Shown one piece after another: positions 57,392 through 64,000 of a stretch of DNA of 64,000 bases. This DNA comes from Roseovarius sp. TE539 (GTDB lineage Bacteria; Pseudomonadota; Alphaproteobacteria; Rhodobacterales; Rhodobacteraceae). Location: contig NZ_QNGB01000002.1 of the NCBI RefSeq assembly GCF_003298505.1, forward strand, positions 174,912-238,911. The letters run 5' to 3'. The stretch's first letter is position 1; the number at the start of each line of letters is the position of its first letter. A model generated the notes under the pieces. The model ran no database searches. It was given only the letters and a program-made list of their open reading frames with translations, and was not told the origin of the DNA. Position numbers and translations under genes: made by a program.

Positions 57392-58507
57392 ATGGCGCCC
57401 AAGCGTCCCGAAGGTGCGGGCGCGTTCCCTCAAGCGGTTGAAAGCCCCGCGCCAAATCCGTCCGGTCGGCCGCCTCTCTACGCGGCACTCGATCTGGGCA
57501 CAAACAGTTGCAGGATGCTGATTGCCCGTCCAAGGGGCACTCAGTTTCAAGTCGTGGACAGTTTTTCGAAATCGGTCCAGTTGGGCGCCGGGCTGGAACG
57601 ATATGGCCGCTTGTCCCGGAATTCGATCCAGCGGACGATCCAGGCGCTGCGGGTCTGCCAGCAGAAGCTCAGGCGGCACGACGTGAGCCGCATGCGCCTT
57701 GTCGCCACCGAAGCCTGCCGTCGTGCCGACAATGGCGCACAATTCATGGATCGGGTCCGGCGCGAGACCGGACTCGATCTTGAGATCATAAGGCCGCTGG
57801 AAGAAGCGCAGCTTGCAGTGGTGTCCTGCGCGCCACTTGTGGGGCGAAAGACCGAACAGTTGCTCGTGGTCGATATCGGCGGCGGCTCAACCGAGCTTGT
57901 CTGGCTCGATCTCCGGGGTATCGCCAAGAAGGACAAGGCCAAGGCGATCATGCGCCTGCATACCGGCTTCAATCACGACGACGACCGCCTGCCGCGTGCC
58001 CGCGTGGTCGACTGGATCAGCGTTCCGCTCGGCGTGGCCACATTGCGCGACCAGTTCAACGATGTGGAGGACGACAGTGCGCGCTTCGCGCTGATGAGCT
58101 GGTTCTTCGAGGAGAACCTGGCCGAGTTCGCCCCCTACAAGGACGAGCAATCCCGCGAGGGTTTCCAGATTGTCGGAACCAGCGGCACGGTGACCACTGT
58201 GGCGGCCAGCCATCTGGGCCTGCGCCGGTATGACCGCAATCGCGTTGATGGATTGCGCATGACCAGTGACGAGATAGACAGGGTTATCCGGTCCTATCTG
58301 CATCTCGGACCCGAGGGGCGACGGCGGGACCCGCGCATCGGGCTGGATCGTCAGGCGCTGATCATGTCGGGCGCCGCGATTCTACAGGCGTTGCTGCGCT
58401 GCTGGCCGACGGACCGCCTTTCGGTCGCGGACCGCGGGCTGCGCGAAGGTATGCTGTATGCTCAGATGACCGCCGACGGCGTGCTGGGTGAAGAAGAGGA
58501 GGCGTGA
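57392..58507 (+). CDS. Ppx/GppA-family phosphatase
   Basis: Exopolyphosphatase / guanosine pentaphosphate phosphatase of 371 aa. ASKHA-fold motifs: [27 protein letters not shown] and [11 protein letters not shown]. It is the short form without the C-terminal HD-like domain of E. coli PPX, so polyphosphate or pppGpp is the likely substrate, not settled by sequence. Start at 57392 (GTG at 57389 is also possible; GGAGG is upstream). The frame open from 57158 has no family similarity. It is coupled to rlmE by TGATG. Confidence 0.9.
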   Translation: MAPKRPEGAGAFPQAVESPAPNPSGRPPLYAALDLGTNSCRMLIARPRGTQFQVVDSFSKSVQLGAGLERYGRLSRNSIQRTIQALRVCQQKLRRHDVSRMRLVATEACRRADNGAQFMDRVRRETGLDLEIIRPLEEAQLAVVSCAPLVGRKTEQLLVVDIGGGSTELVWLDLRGIAKKDKAKAIMRLHTGFNHDDDRLPRARVVDWISVPLGVATLRDQFNDVEDDSARFALMSWFFEENLAEFAPYKDEQSREGFQIVGTSGTVTTVAASHLGLRRYDRNRVDGLRMTSDEIDRVIRSYLHLGPEGRRRDPRIGLDRQALIMSGAAILQALLRCWPTDRLSVADRGLREGMLYAQMTADGVLGEEEEA

Positions 58508-59226
58508 TGGCGCGCACACCCGACGGCAAGAACACATCCGGGCGCGGACAGCGCGACCTCAAGGTCAAGGTCAAGACGGCACGGGGACGCAAATCCTCGT
58601 CCACGCGATGGTTGCAGCGCCAGCTCAACGATCCTTACGTGAAGCGTGCCCAGGCGGACGGCTATCGCGGGCGCGCCGCTTACAAGATCATGGAACTGGA
58701 TGACAAATACCGGTTCCTTCTGCCCGGGGCCCGGGTGATCGACCTGGGCTGCGCCCCCGGAGGCTGGTGCCAGGTGGCGGCGGCGCGGGTCAATGCGTCG
58801 GGCACACGGCCGGGCAAGCCCGTCGGAACGATCCTCGGCGTCGACCTGCAACCGGTCGAACCGATTCCCGGTTGCGAGATCCATCAGCTTGACTTCATGG
58901 CAGACGGGGCCGACGAGACGTTGCGCGGGTGGATGGACGACGCGTGCGCAGACGTAGTGATGTCCGACATGGCGGCGGCTTCGAGCGGCCACAAGCAGAC
59001 AGATCACCTGCGCATCATCGCCCTGTGCGAAGCGGCAGCGGAGCTGGCTTTCGACGTGCTGGACGAGGGCGGCACATTCGTCTCGAAGGTGCTGGCCGGC
59101 GGGGCGGAGGGCGACCTGCAAAAGCTGCTGAAGACGCGGTTTCTGAAGGTGGCGAATGTCAAGCCGCCGGCATCACGCGCCGACAGTTCGGAAAAATTCG
59201 TCGTGGCGACGGGGTTCCGTGGTTAA
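58507..59226 (+). CDS. rlmE: 23S rRNA (uridine-2'-O)-methyltransferase
   Basis: RlmE/RrmJ/FtsJ of 239 aa, which methylates U2552 in the A loop of 23S rRNA. The SAM motif is [15 protein letters not shown]; the KDKE catalytic set is represented by the Lys in [12 protein letters not shown], the Asp in VMSDMAA, the Lys in [12 protein letters not shown], and a C-terminal Glu ([11 protein letters not shown]). GAGGAGG precedes the start, which overlaps the ppx stop by TGATG. Confidence 0.96.
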   Translation: MARTPDGKNTSGRGQRDLKVKVKTARGRKSSSTRWLQRQLNDPYVKRAQADGYRGRAAYKIMELDDKYRFLLPGARVIDLGCAPGGWCQVAAARVNASGTRPGKPVGTILGVDLQPVEPIPGCEIHQLDFMADGADETLRGWMDDACADVVMSDMAAASSGHKQTDHLRIIALCEAAAELAFDVLDEGGTFVSKVLAGGAEGDLQKLLKTRFLKVANVKPPASRADSSEKFVVATGFRG

Positions 59227-59924
59227 CCACGCCGTTTGCTCGGATCGTCGGCGCCCTCGGCCTCTATCATGTCAGGGTAGACCAGCCCGGCGGAAATCAC
59301 CAGCTTCGCCGCCTCCTCGACACTCATGTCCAGCTCGATCACATCCTCGCGCGGAAAGAAAAGCAGGAATCCCGATGTCGGATTCGGCGTGGTGGGGACG
59401 AACACGCTCAACAATTCGCCGCCGGTTTCGGCGCGATTGGTGACTTCGCCTTTCGCGCGTGTGGATATGAAGCCGATCGCCCAGATGTCCTTGCGCGGGT
59501 ACTGTATCAGGCACGCCTTCTCGAAAGAGCGTTCGGATTGCGCGAACACGGTTTCGGCGATCTGTTTGACGCCCGAATAGATCGAGCGCACCACCGGCAT
59601 CCGATCAACCAGAGATTCCGCGAAACTGATCAGAGACTTGCCGATCAGGCCCTTCGCGATCCACCCGACGATGATCGTGAAGATGAGAAAGATGATCAGG
59701 CCGATGCCGCGCAGGTTGATGCCGATATACTTCTCCGGCTGGAACTTGTAGGGGACCAGCGGCAGGACAAACCCGTCGACCCAGCCAACCAGGGTCCAGA
59801 TCAGCCATATCGTCAGCCCGACCGGCGCGATCACCACGAGACCGGTCAGGAAACTGGCCCTGAGCCCGGCAAAAAGCCCCGGTTTCCTTGGTTTGAACGG
59901 ATCTTCTTCGGGCGGGGTTCTCAT
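59223..59924 (-). CDS. DUF502 membrane protein
   Basis: A 233-aa inner-membrane protein of unknown function. Two membrane helices ([20 protein letters not shown] at about 20-45, cited in part, and [15 protein letters not shown] at about 80-100) frame a conserved loop; the C-terminal part ([20 protein letters not shown]) is typical of DUF502. It ends convergently with rlmE, the two stops overlapping. Confidence 0.85.
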   Translation of the reverse strand: MRTPPEEDPFKPRKPGLFAGLRASFLTGLVVIAPVGLTIWLIWTLVGWVDGFVLPLVPYKFQPEKYIGINLRGIGLIIFLIFTIIVGWIAKGLIGKSLISFAESLVDRMPVVRSIYSGVKQIAETVFAQSERSFEKACLIQYPRKDIWAIGFISTRAKGEVTNRAETGGELLSVFVPTTPNPTSGFLLFFPREDVIELDMSVEEAAKLVISAGLVYPDMIEAEGADDPSKRRG

Positions 59925-60028
59925 GACTTCGCGACACCGGTGTTGGACGGATAATTCCTAAGCACAAATTGACGCCTCAGCAACATCCATGAAGCTGTCA
60001 AGGCGGTCCGAGTGCACGGCGTGACCGT

Positions 60029-60952
60029 TTATTGGTCATCCGCCCGGGCACAGACCATCTCGGTGGCGATGCGCGCCGCGAGGCGGGCGTTGTTGCGTAT
60101 CAACGCGATGTTCGCCTCAAGCGAGCGGCCGTCGGTCAGCTCAAGGATTCGCGCCAGCATGAACGGAGTCACGGCCTTGCCGGTGATGCCACGCTCGGCG
60201 GCCTCGCGATCGGCGCGGGCGATGATCGGATCTATTTCAGAGGGCGGGATCCCGGCTTCGGCCGGAACCGGGTTCGCGACCAGCTGGCCACCGGGAAGAT
60301 CCAGCCGGGCGCGGGCCAGATGCGCCGCCGCGATCCGGGCAGGGCTGTCCATGCGCAAAGGCGCAGGCAGCTCCGACTCCGCCGACCAGAAGGCAGGCAG
60401 GCTGTCCTGACCATACGCAATGACGGGCACGCCCAGGGTTTCGAGCACTTCCAGCGTCTTGGGAATGTCGAGGATCGCCTTGGGACCGGCGGACACCACT
60501 GTCACCGAAGTTTGTGCCAGTTCCTGCAAATCCGCGGAGATGTCGAAACTGCGTTCCGCGCCCCGATGCACGCCGCCGATCCCACCGGTGGCGAAGGTCG
60601 CGATACCGGCGCGGGCCGCGACGATCATCGTTGCCGCCACCGTGGTCGCACCCGATCCGCCGCGGGCGATGCAGGCGCCAAGATCGGCGCGGCTGAGCTT
60701 GGCCATGCCGGTAGCCTGCGCCAATCCTTCCAGCGCCTCGGAGGTCAAGCCGACACGGATCCGCCCGTCGAGAACCGCGATGGTGGCCGGAACCGCGCCT
60801 GCGGCGCGGATGTCCGCCTCGACCTCCCGGGCGGTTTGCAGGTTTCGGGGCCAGGGCATCCCGTGGGTGACGATGGTGCTTTCCAGCGCCACGATCGGCG
60901 TGCCGTTGCGCACTGCCTCGGCAACTTCGGGGGCGGGATGAAGAATATTCAA
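60029..60952 (-). CDS. psuG: Pseudouridine-5'-phosphate glycosidase
   Basis: PsuG (IndA family), 307 aa, which cleaves pseudouridine 5'-phosphate to uracil and ribose 5-phosphate. Conserved blocks: VALESTIVTHGMPWPRN, VGLTSEALEGLA, IARGGSGATTVAATM and FATGGIGGVHRGAE. The start overlaps the stop of the upstream PfkB kinase gene by ATGA, giving the kinase-glycosidase pair that degrades pseudouridine. Confidence 0.96.
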   Translation of the reverse strand: MNILHPAPEVAEAVRNGTPIVALESTIVTHGMPWPRNLQTAREVEADIRAAGAVPATIAVLDGRIRVGLTSEALEGLAQATGMAKLSRADLGACIARGGSGATTVAATMIVAARAGIATFATGGIGGVHRGAERSFDISADLQELAQTSVTVVSAGPKAILDIPKTLEVLETLGVPVIAYGQDSLPAFWSAESELPAPLRMDSPARIAAAHLARARLDLPGGQLVANPVPAEAGIPPSEIDPIIARADREAAERGITGKAVTPFMLARILELTDGRSLEANIALIRNNARLAARIATEMVCARADDQ

Positions 60953-61833
60953 AGGTCGGTATCTCCTGAAACGTGGATTGCCGCCGCCATAACCGCCCGA
61001 TCCAGTGCCGCGGCCCGGCCGCTGCCGGAAAGTTCCGCAGCGATATGGGCGGCCATGAACGTGTCGCCCGCGCCGGTCACGCGCGTGATCGGCACCTCCG
61101 GCGGCTGTGTCCGAACCAGACCATGTGGTGCCGCATCGCAGGCCGCGCGCGCGCCGTCAGTGACAATCGCGCGCGCCGCGCCGCGATTCAGCAGGGCCTC
61201 GGCGGCCCGGTCTGCGCCTTCGAACCGGGATTGGCACAGAATTCCGGCCTCTTCCAGGTTGACATACAGCACGGCGCGACCGTGCTGCAGGAAGGGCAGG
61301 AGCCGGCCCGCCTTGCCGGGTGAAGCCGGGGCAACGCGAAGGTCCGCCGCGCGCATCAGCGGCCCGGCGGCAATCTCTTCGAGCATTGCAAGGGTCAGGT
61401 TGCCGTCCAGTGCGACGGGTCCGGCGTAGGGACTATCCGGCGTTGCCAACCGGCCATCATGCAAAGGGGCCAGAATACGCTCTCCGGCCGCCTCGAGCGA
61501 ATGGGCGTCCGCGATCGCGGCCACAAGGCCCTCGATACCCTCGATGGCCATGTACCGGTCTGTCGGCAGGTCGTCGGGCCGGTGGATGAACGCCGTTTCC
61601 ATCCCGTGTCGCGCACAGGCAAAAGCCAGCTCGTCACCCTGTGGATCGCGACCCACCACGCTCAGCAGTGCCGGGCGCATCCCGAAGCGCAGAAGCGTGA
61701 GCGCGATGTTGAAGGCCACGCCGCCGGGATGTCGGGTGATGCGGCCCGGCACATCGGCGCCCTGTCGCATGTGACCGGCTGACCGGCCAATCACGTCCCA
61801 CAGGACAGACCCGATGCACAGGATATCGCTCAT
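60949..61833 (-). CDS. psuK: PfkB-family kinase, probable pseudouridine kinase
   Basis: Ribokinase-fold sugar kinase of 294 aa. N-terminal [13 protein letters not shown] and the C-terminal PfkB signature [12 protein letters not shown] with the catalytic Asp. Overlap with psuG by ATGA makes pseudouridine the likely substrate (PsuK makes the PsuG substrate). No pseudouridine or nucleoside transporter is adjacent. ATG at 61833 is chosen; it is divergent from rpsB. Confidence 0.88.
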   Translation of the reverse strand: MSDILCIGSVLWDVIGRSAGHMRQGADVPGRITRHPGGVAFNIALTLLRFGMRPALLSVVGRDPQGDELAFACARHGMETAFIHRPDDLPTDRYMAIEGIEGLVAAIADAHSLEAAGERILAPLHDGRLATPDSPYAGPVALDGNLTLAMLEEIAAGPLMRAADLRVAPASPGKAGRLLPFLQHGRAVLYVNLEEAGILCQSRFEGADRAAEALLNRGAARAIVTDGARAACDAAPHGLVRTQPPEVPITRVTGAGDTFMAAHIAAELSGSGRAAALDRAVMAAAIHVSGDTDL

Positions 61834-61918
61834 GCCCGAACTTGTTGCCGGTTCAGGGCCGCGGTGCAAGCCCGTTCGCCGGCGGGCAGGGCCCTTGACG
61901 ACGGGCGTGCAACGGGGG

Positions 61919-61945
61919 TTGCGCCGGTCCGGCATCGGCTATATA
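61919..61945 (+). promoter_or_regulatory. Promoter candidate of rpsB-tsf
   Basis: TTGCGC (61919-61924) and TATATA (61940-61945) with a 15-bp spacer. The -10 is strong, the spacer short. The transcript would begin about 61952 and contain the whole structured leader. Confidence 0.4.
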
Positions 61946-61965
61946 CGCGCGGCATTCAATCCGCA

Positions 61966-62039
61966 GGCACGGGCGGGCCTTCGGGGGAGACATCCCCGAA
62001 AAGTCCACCGGTTGAAGCATCCGCTTCTCTTCCCGTGCC
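61966..62039 (+). ncRNA. Structured rpsB leader, candidate three-way junction
   Basis: Three perfect stems fit one fold. P1: GGCACGGG (61966-61973) with CCCGTGCC (62032-62039). P2: TTCGGGG (61980-61986) with CCCCGAA (61994-62000), 7-nt loop. P3: GAAGC (62014-62018) with GCTTC (62023-62027), ATCC loop. P2 and P3 lie inside P1. The structure ends 28 nt before the rpsB ATG. Control of rpsB by its own product S2 is known in E. coli; a link here is inference. Confidence 0.6.
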
Positions 62040-62067
62040 GAGGCGTAAACCGGAAAGGAAACAAGAC

Positions 62068-62886
62068 ATGGCTCTTCCAGAGTTCACCATGCGCCAGCTT
62101 CTCGAAGCCGGCGTTCACTTCGGCCACCAGACGCAACGCTGGAACCCCCGCATGGGCGAGTTCATCTACGGCGCGCGCAACGGCATTCACATCATGGACC
62201 TCACGCAGACGGTGCCGATGCTGGACGCGGCGCTCAATGCCATTCGCGAAACCGTCGCGAAGGGCGGCAGGGTCCTGTTCGTGGGAACCAAGCGTCAGGC
62301 CAGCGCCCCGGTCGCGGACGCCGCCGAGAAATGCGCACAATATTACATGAACCACCGCTGGCTGGGCGGCACGCTCACGAACTGGAAGACGGTGTCGCAA
62401 TCCATCAAGCGCCTGAAGGAAATCGACGAGCTTCTGGAAGGCGGTGCCGAGGGCATGACCAAGAAGGAACGCCTCGGCCTGGAGCGCGATCAGGAGAAAC
62501 TTCAGGCAAGCCTTGGCGGGATCCGCGAGATGGGCGGCGTGCCGGACATGCTGTTCGTGATCGACGTCAAGAAGGAGGCGCTTGCGGTCGCCGAAGCCAA
62601 GAAGCTGGGTATTCCGGTCGTCGCGATCGTTGATACCAACTGCTCGCCCGATGGTGTGGATTACATCGTTCCCGGCAATGACGACGCGGCCCGCGCCATC
62701 GCGCTTTATTGTGATCTGGTCAGCCGCGCGGCGCTTGACGGCATGTCCGCACAACTTGGGGCCGCCGGCGTCGATGTGGGCGCGATGTCCGAGGCCCCGA
62801 CCGAAGAGGCCGTGGCGGAGGACACTCCGGATGCCTCCGAGGCGCAGGTTGAACAACCGGCCGAAAACACCGCCGCCCAAAGCTGA
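62068..62886 (+). CDS. rpsB: 30S ribosomal protein S2
   Basis: Ribosomal protein S2, 272 aa, with the family start [20 protein letters not shown] (cited whole) and RWNPRM, the KxPxALFVID-like [18 protein letters not shown] (cited in part) and [23 protein letters not shown] (cited in part). The C-terminal acidic extension is typical of alphaproteobacterial S2. The start follows AAAGGAA. It heads rpsB-tsf and has a structured leader RNA (61966-62039). Confidence 0.98.
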   Translation: MALPEFTMRQLLEAGVHFGHQTQRWNPRMGEFIYGARNGIHIMDLTQTVPMLDAALNAIRETVAKGGRVLFVGTKRQASAPVADAAEKCAQYYMNHRWLGGTLTNWKTVSQSIKRLKEIDELLEGGAEGMTKKERLGLERDQEKLQASLGGIREMGGVPDMLFVIDVKKEALAVAEAKKLGIPVVAIVDTNCSPDGVDYIVPGNDDAARAIALYCDLVSRAALDGMSAQLGAAGVDVGAMSEAPTEEAVAEDTPDASEAQVEQPAENTAAQS

Positions 62887-62960
62887 GCGGGTTCACGAAA
62901 CTGTCACGGGATGCGGGCTAATCCGCCCCGGACCCGACCGTATATCTGAGGAGAGCCGAG

Positions 62961-63836
62961 ATGGCGATCACTGCTGCAATGGTGAAACAACTGCGCGACA
63001 CGACGGGCGCAGGCATGATGGACGCGAAAAAGGCACTGACCGAAACGGACGGCGACATGGACGCCGCCGTGGACTGGCTGCGCACCAAGGGATTGGCAAA
63101 GGCCGCCAAGAAGTCGGGCCGCACCGCTGCCGAGGGGCTTGTTGCCGTCAAGGTCGCGAATGGCAAGGGCGTGGCTGTCGAAGTCAACGCCGAAACCGAT
63201 TTCGTCGCCAAGAATGCTGAATTTCAGGACATGGTGACACGGATCGCTGAAGTCGCGATCGACGTTGACGACATAGAGGCGCTCGCCGCCGCCGACATGG
63301 GCGGCAAGAGCGTCGCTGACACGATCACCGACAAGATCGCGACAATCGGTGAAAACATGTCCCTGCGCCGCATGGCCGCGGTCGAGGGCGAAACCGTGGT
63401 GTCCTACGTTCACAACGCCGCCGCCGAGGGCATGGGCAAGATCGGCGTCCTGGTCGCGCTGAACGGAGGCGATGCGGCCTTCGGCAAACAGGTCGCGATG
63501 CATATCGCCGCCACCAACCCGGCCGCTCTTGACGAAGCGTCGCTTGACAATGCCGTGGTTGAAAAGGAGCGTCAGGTGCAAATCGACATCGCCCGTGAAT
63601 CCGGCAAGCCCGAGCAGGTGATCGAGAAGATGATCGAAGGCCGCATGAAGAAATTCATGTCCGAGGTGACCCTTATGGGGCAGTCCTTCGTGATCAATCC
63701 CGACCTGACGGTTGGTGCCGCCGCCGAGGAAGCGGGCGCCAAGATCGCCGCTTTCGTGCGCCTTGAAGTGGGCGAGGGCATCGAGGTCGAGAAAGAGGAT
63801 TTTGCCGAAGAGGTCGCAAAGGCCGCCCAGGGTTGA
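62961..63836 (+). CDS. tsf: Translation elongation factor Ts
   Basis: EF-Ts, 291 aa, the nucleotide-exchange factor of EF-Tu. The N-terminal UBA-like part has [19 protein letters not shown] (cited in part) and the core TDFVAKN motif is [12 protein letters not shown]. The gap after rpsB is 74 bp with no terminator, so the two genes form one operon. GAGGAGAG precedes the start. A hairpin follows the gene at 63866-63885. Confidence 0.98.
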   Translation: MAITAAMVKQLRDTTGAGMMDAKKALTETDGDMDAAVDWLRTKGLAKAAKKSGRTAAEGLVAVKVANGKGVAVEVNAETDFVAKNAEFQDMVTRIAEVAIDVDDIEALAAADMGGKSVADTITDKIATIGENMSLRRMAAVEGETVVSYVHNAAAEGMGKIGVLVALNGGDAAFGKQVAMHIAATNPAALDEASLDNAVVEKERQVQIDIARESGKPEQVIEKMIEGRMKKFMSEVTLMGQSFVINPDLTVGAAAEEAGAKIAAFVRLEVGEGIEVEKEDFAEEVAKAAQG

Positions 63837-63865
63837 TTGCGACACCCGGTATTCGAAAATGGACG

Positions 63866-63885
63866 GCGCCGCCCCTAGGCGGCGT
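63866..63885 (+). terminator. Hairpin after tsf, probable terminator
   Basis: An 8-bp stem, GCGCCGCC with GGCGGCGT (one G-U pair), 4-nt loop CCTA, 30 bp after the tsf stop. The T tract is poor (CTGCATTT), so termination may be weak. Confidence 0.55.
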
Positions 63886-63895
63886 CTGCATTTAG

Positions 63896-64000
63896 GGGAT
63901 TCCCAAATCGGTTCTCGTTTGATTCAAGATCAAAAACGGGAGGCGATCTTGAGCAGACGGACTTTGACAGACAGGCAGTGGGCGATCATCGAACCTTTGG
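63896..64000 (+). mobile_element. Left end of an IS5-family insertion sequence (cut by window edge)
   Basis: A transposase gene starts at 63949. TTAG at 63892-63895 fits the YTAR target of IS5-type elements and GGGATTCCCAAATC at 63896 is the likely start of the terminal inverted repeat. The right end lies outside the window, so the target duplication cannot be checked. The insertion is 56 bp after tsf, behind its hairpin. Confidence 0.7.
63949..64000 (+). CDS. IS5-family transposase, N-terminal fragment (partial)
   Basis: Reads LSRRTLTDRQWAIIEPL from a TTG start preceded by GGGAGG. LTDRQWAIIEPL is the classic N-terminus of IS5-family (IS427/IS903-like) transposases, part of the DNA-binding region before the DDE core. 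The gene runs off the end of the window; no frameshift is seen in the visible 17 codons. Confidence 0.75.
   Translation, partial: MSRRTLTDRQWAIIEPL

Noticed and set aside
61864..62067. N-terminal extension of rpsB to an upstream in-frame start
   Set aside because: S2 proteins begin at MALPEF, AAAGGAA precedes that ATG, and the upstream stretch is the structured leader.

Overview
The window is high-GC chromosomal DNA of an alphaproteobacterium, most likely a Rhodobacterales (Roseobacter/Rhodobacter-type) bacterium. The evidence is gene content and order: tatABC followed by a DUF815 ATPase, a C4-pathway hemA (5-aminolevulinate synthase) with an FNR-type box, surE-pcm-nlpD, radA-cvpA-purF, alr-mlaE-mlaF, a form II cox-type molybdenum hydroxylase operon, and a MetF / corrinoid methyltransferase / Virulence_fact cluster. 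Coding density is very high and many neighbours overlap by ATGA. No tRNA, rRNA, CRISPR array, prophage or replication origin was seen.

Layout. 0-7.6 kb: SDR oxidoreductase, tatABC-DUF815 ATPase, DUF2189 membrane protein, a Rieske oxygenase coupled to a 70-aa helical protein, an XRE regulator and a small OB-like protein that share a palindrome-containing divergent region. 7.6-12.5 kb: ilvB-ilvN behind a complete leader-peptide attenuator, then a fluoroacetate-dehalogenase-like hydrolase coupled to an M20 peptidase. 12.7-16.5 kb: hemA, a RodZ-like protein, ispG. 16.5-19.1 kb: an M48 chaperone-protease and two tandem DsbA-like proteins. 19.2-28.2 kb: aminotransferase, amidase AmiC, PBP1A, prfB, an amidase-signature enzyme and, on the other strand, surE-pcm-nlpD; the NlpD is a degenerate LytM protein, the type that activates AmiC-like amidases. 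30.5-37.2 kb: bioY, purF, cvpA, radA, pqiA-like, MATE pump. 37.4-44.6 kb: mlaF-mlaE-alr, dnaB, pyrE-pyrC and a protein resembling an inactivated alpha/beta hydrolase.

44.8-54.2 kb is the most accessory-looking region: a plus-strand operon for a CoxLMS-type molybdenum hydroxylase with assembly factors CoxD (MoxR), CoxE (VWA), an XdhC-type factor and a MoeA-like protein. A split YeeE/YedE sulfur-transport pair sits in the middle, behind its own AT-rich inverted repeat and an FNR-like box. Three of four copies of an interspersed hairpin repeat lie in this operon. 54.4-57.2 kb carries a VOC protein, a methyl-H4folate:corrinoid methyltransferase (a likely part of a split methionine synthase), a MetF-like protein and a Virulence_fact protein. 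57.4-61.8 kb: ppx/gppA-rlmE, DUF502, and psuG with a PfkB kinase (pseudouridine breakdown). 62-63.8 kb: rpsB-tsf, with a candidate three-way-junction RNA in the rpsB leader. The window ends inside an IS5-family element inserted after tsf.

Most noteworthy: the rpsB leader structure, the ilv attenuator, the regulatory sites and repeat family around the cox operon, the dehalogenase with a complete active-site set, and the apparently dead alpha/beta-hydrolase relative at 43.6-44.6 kb.
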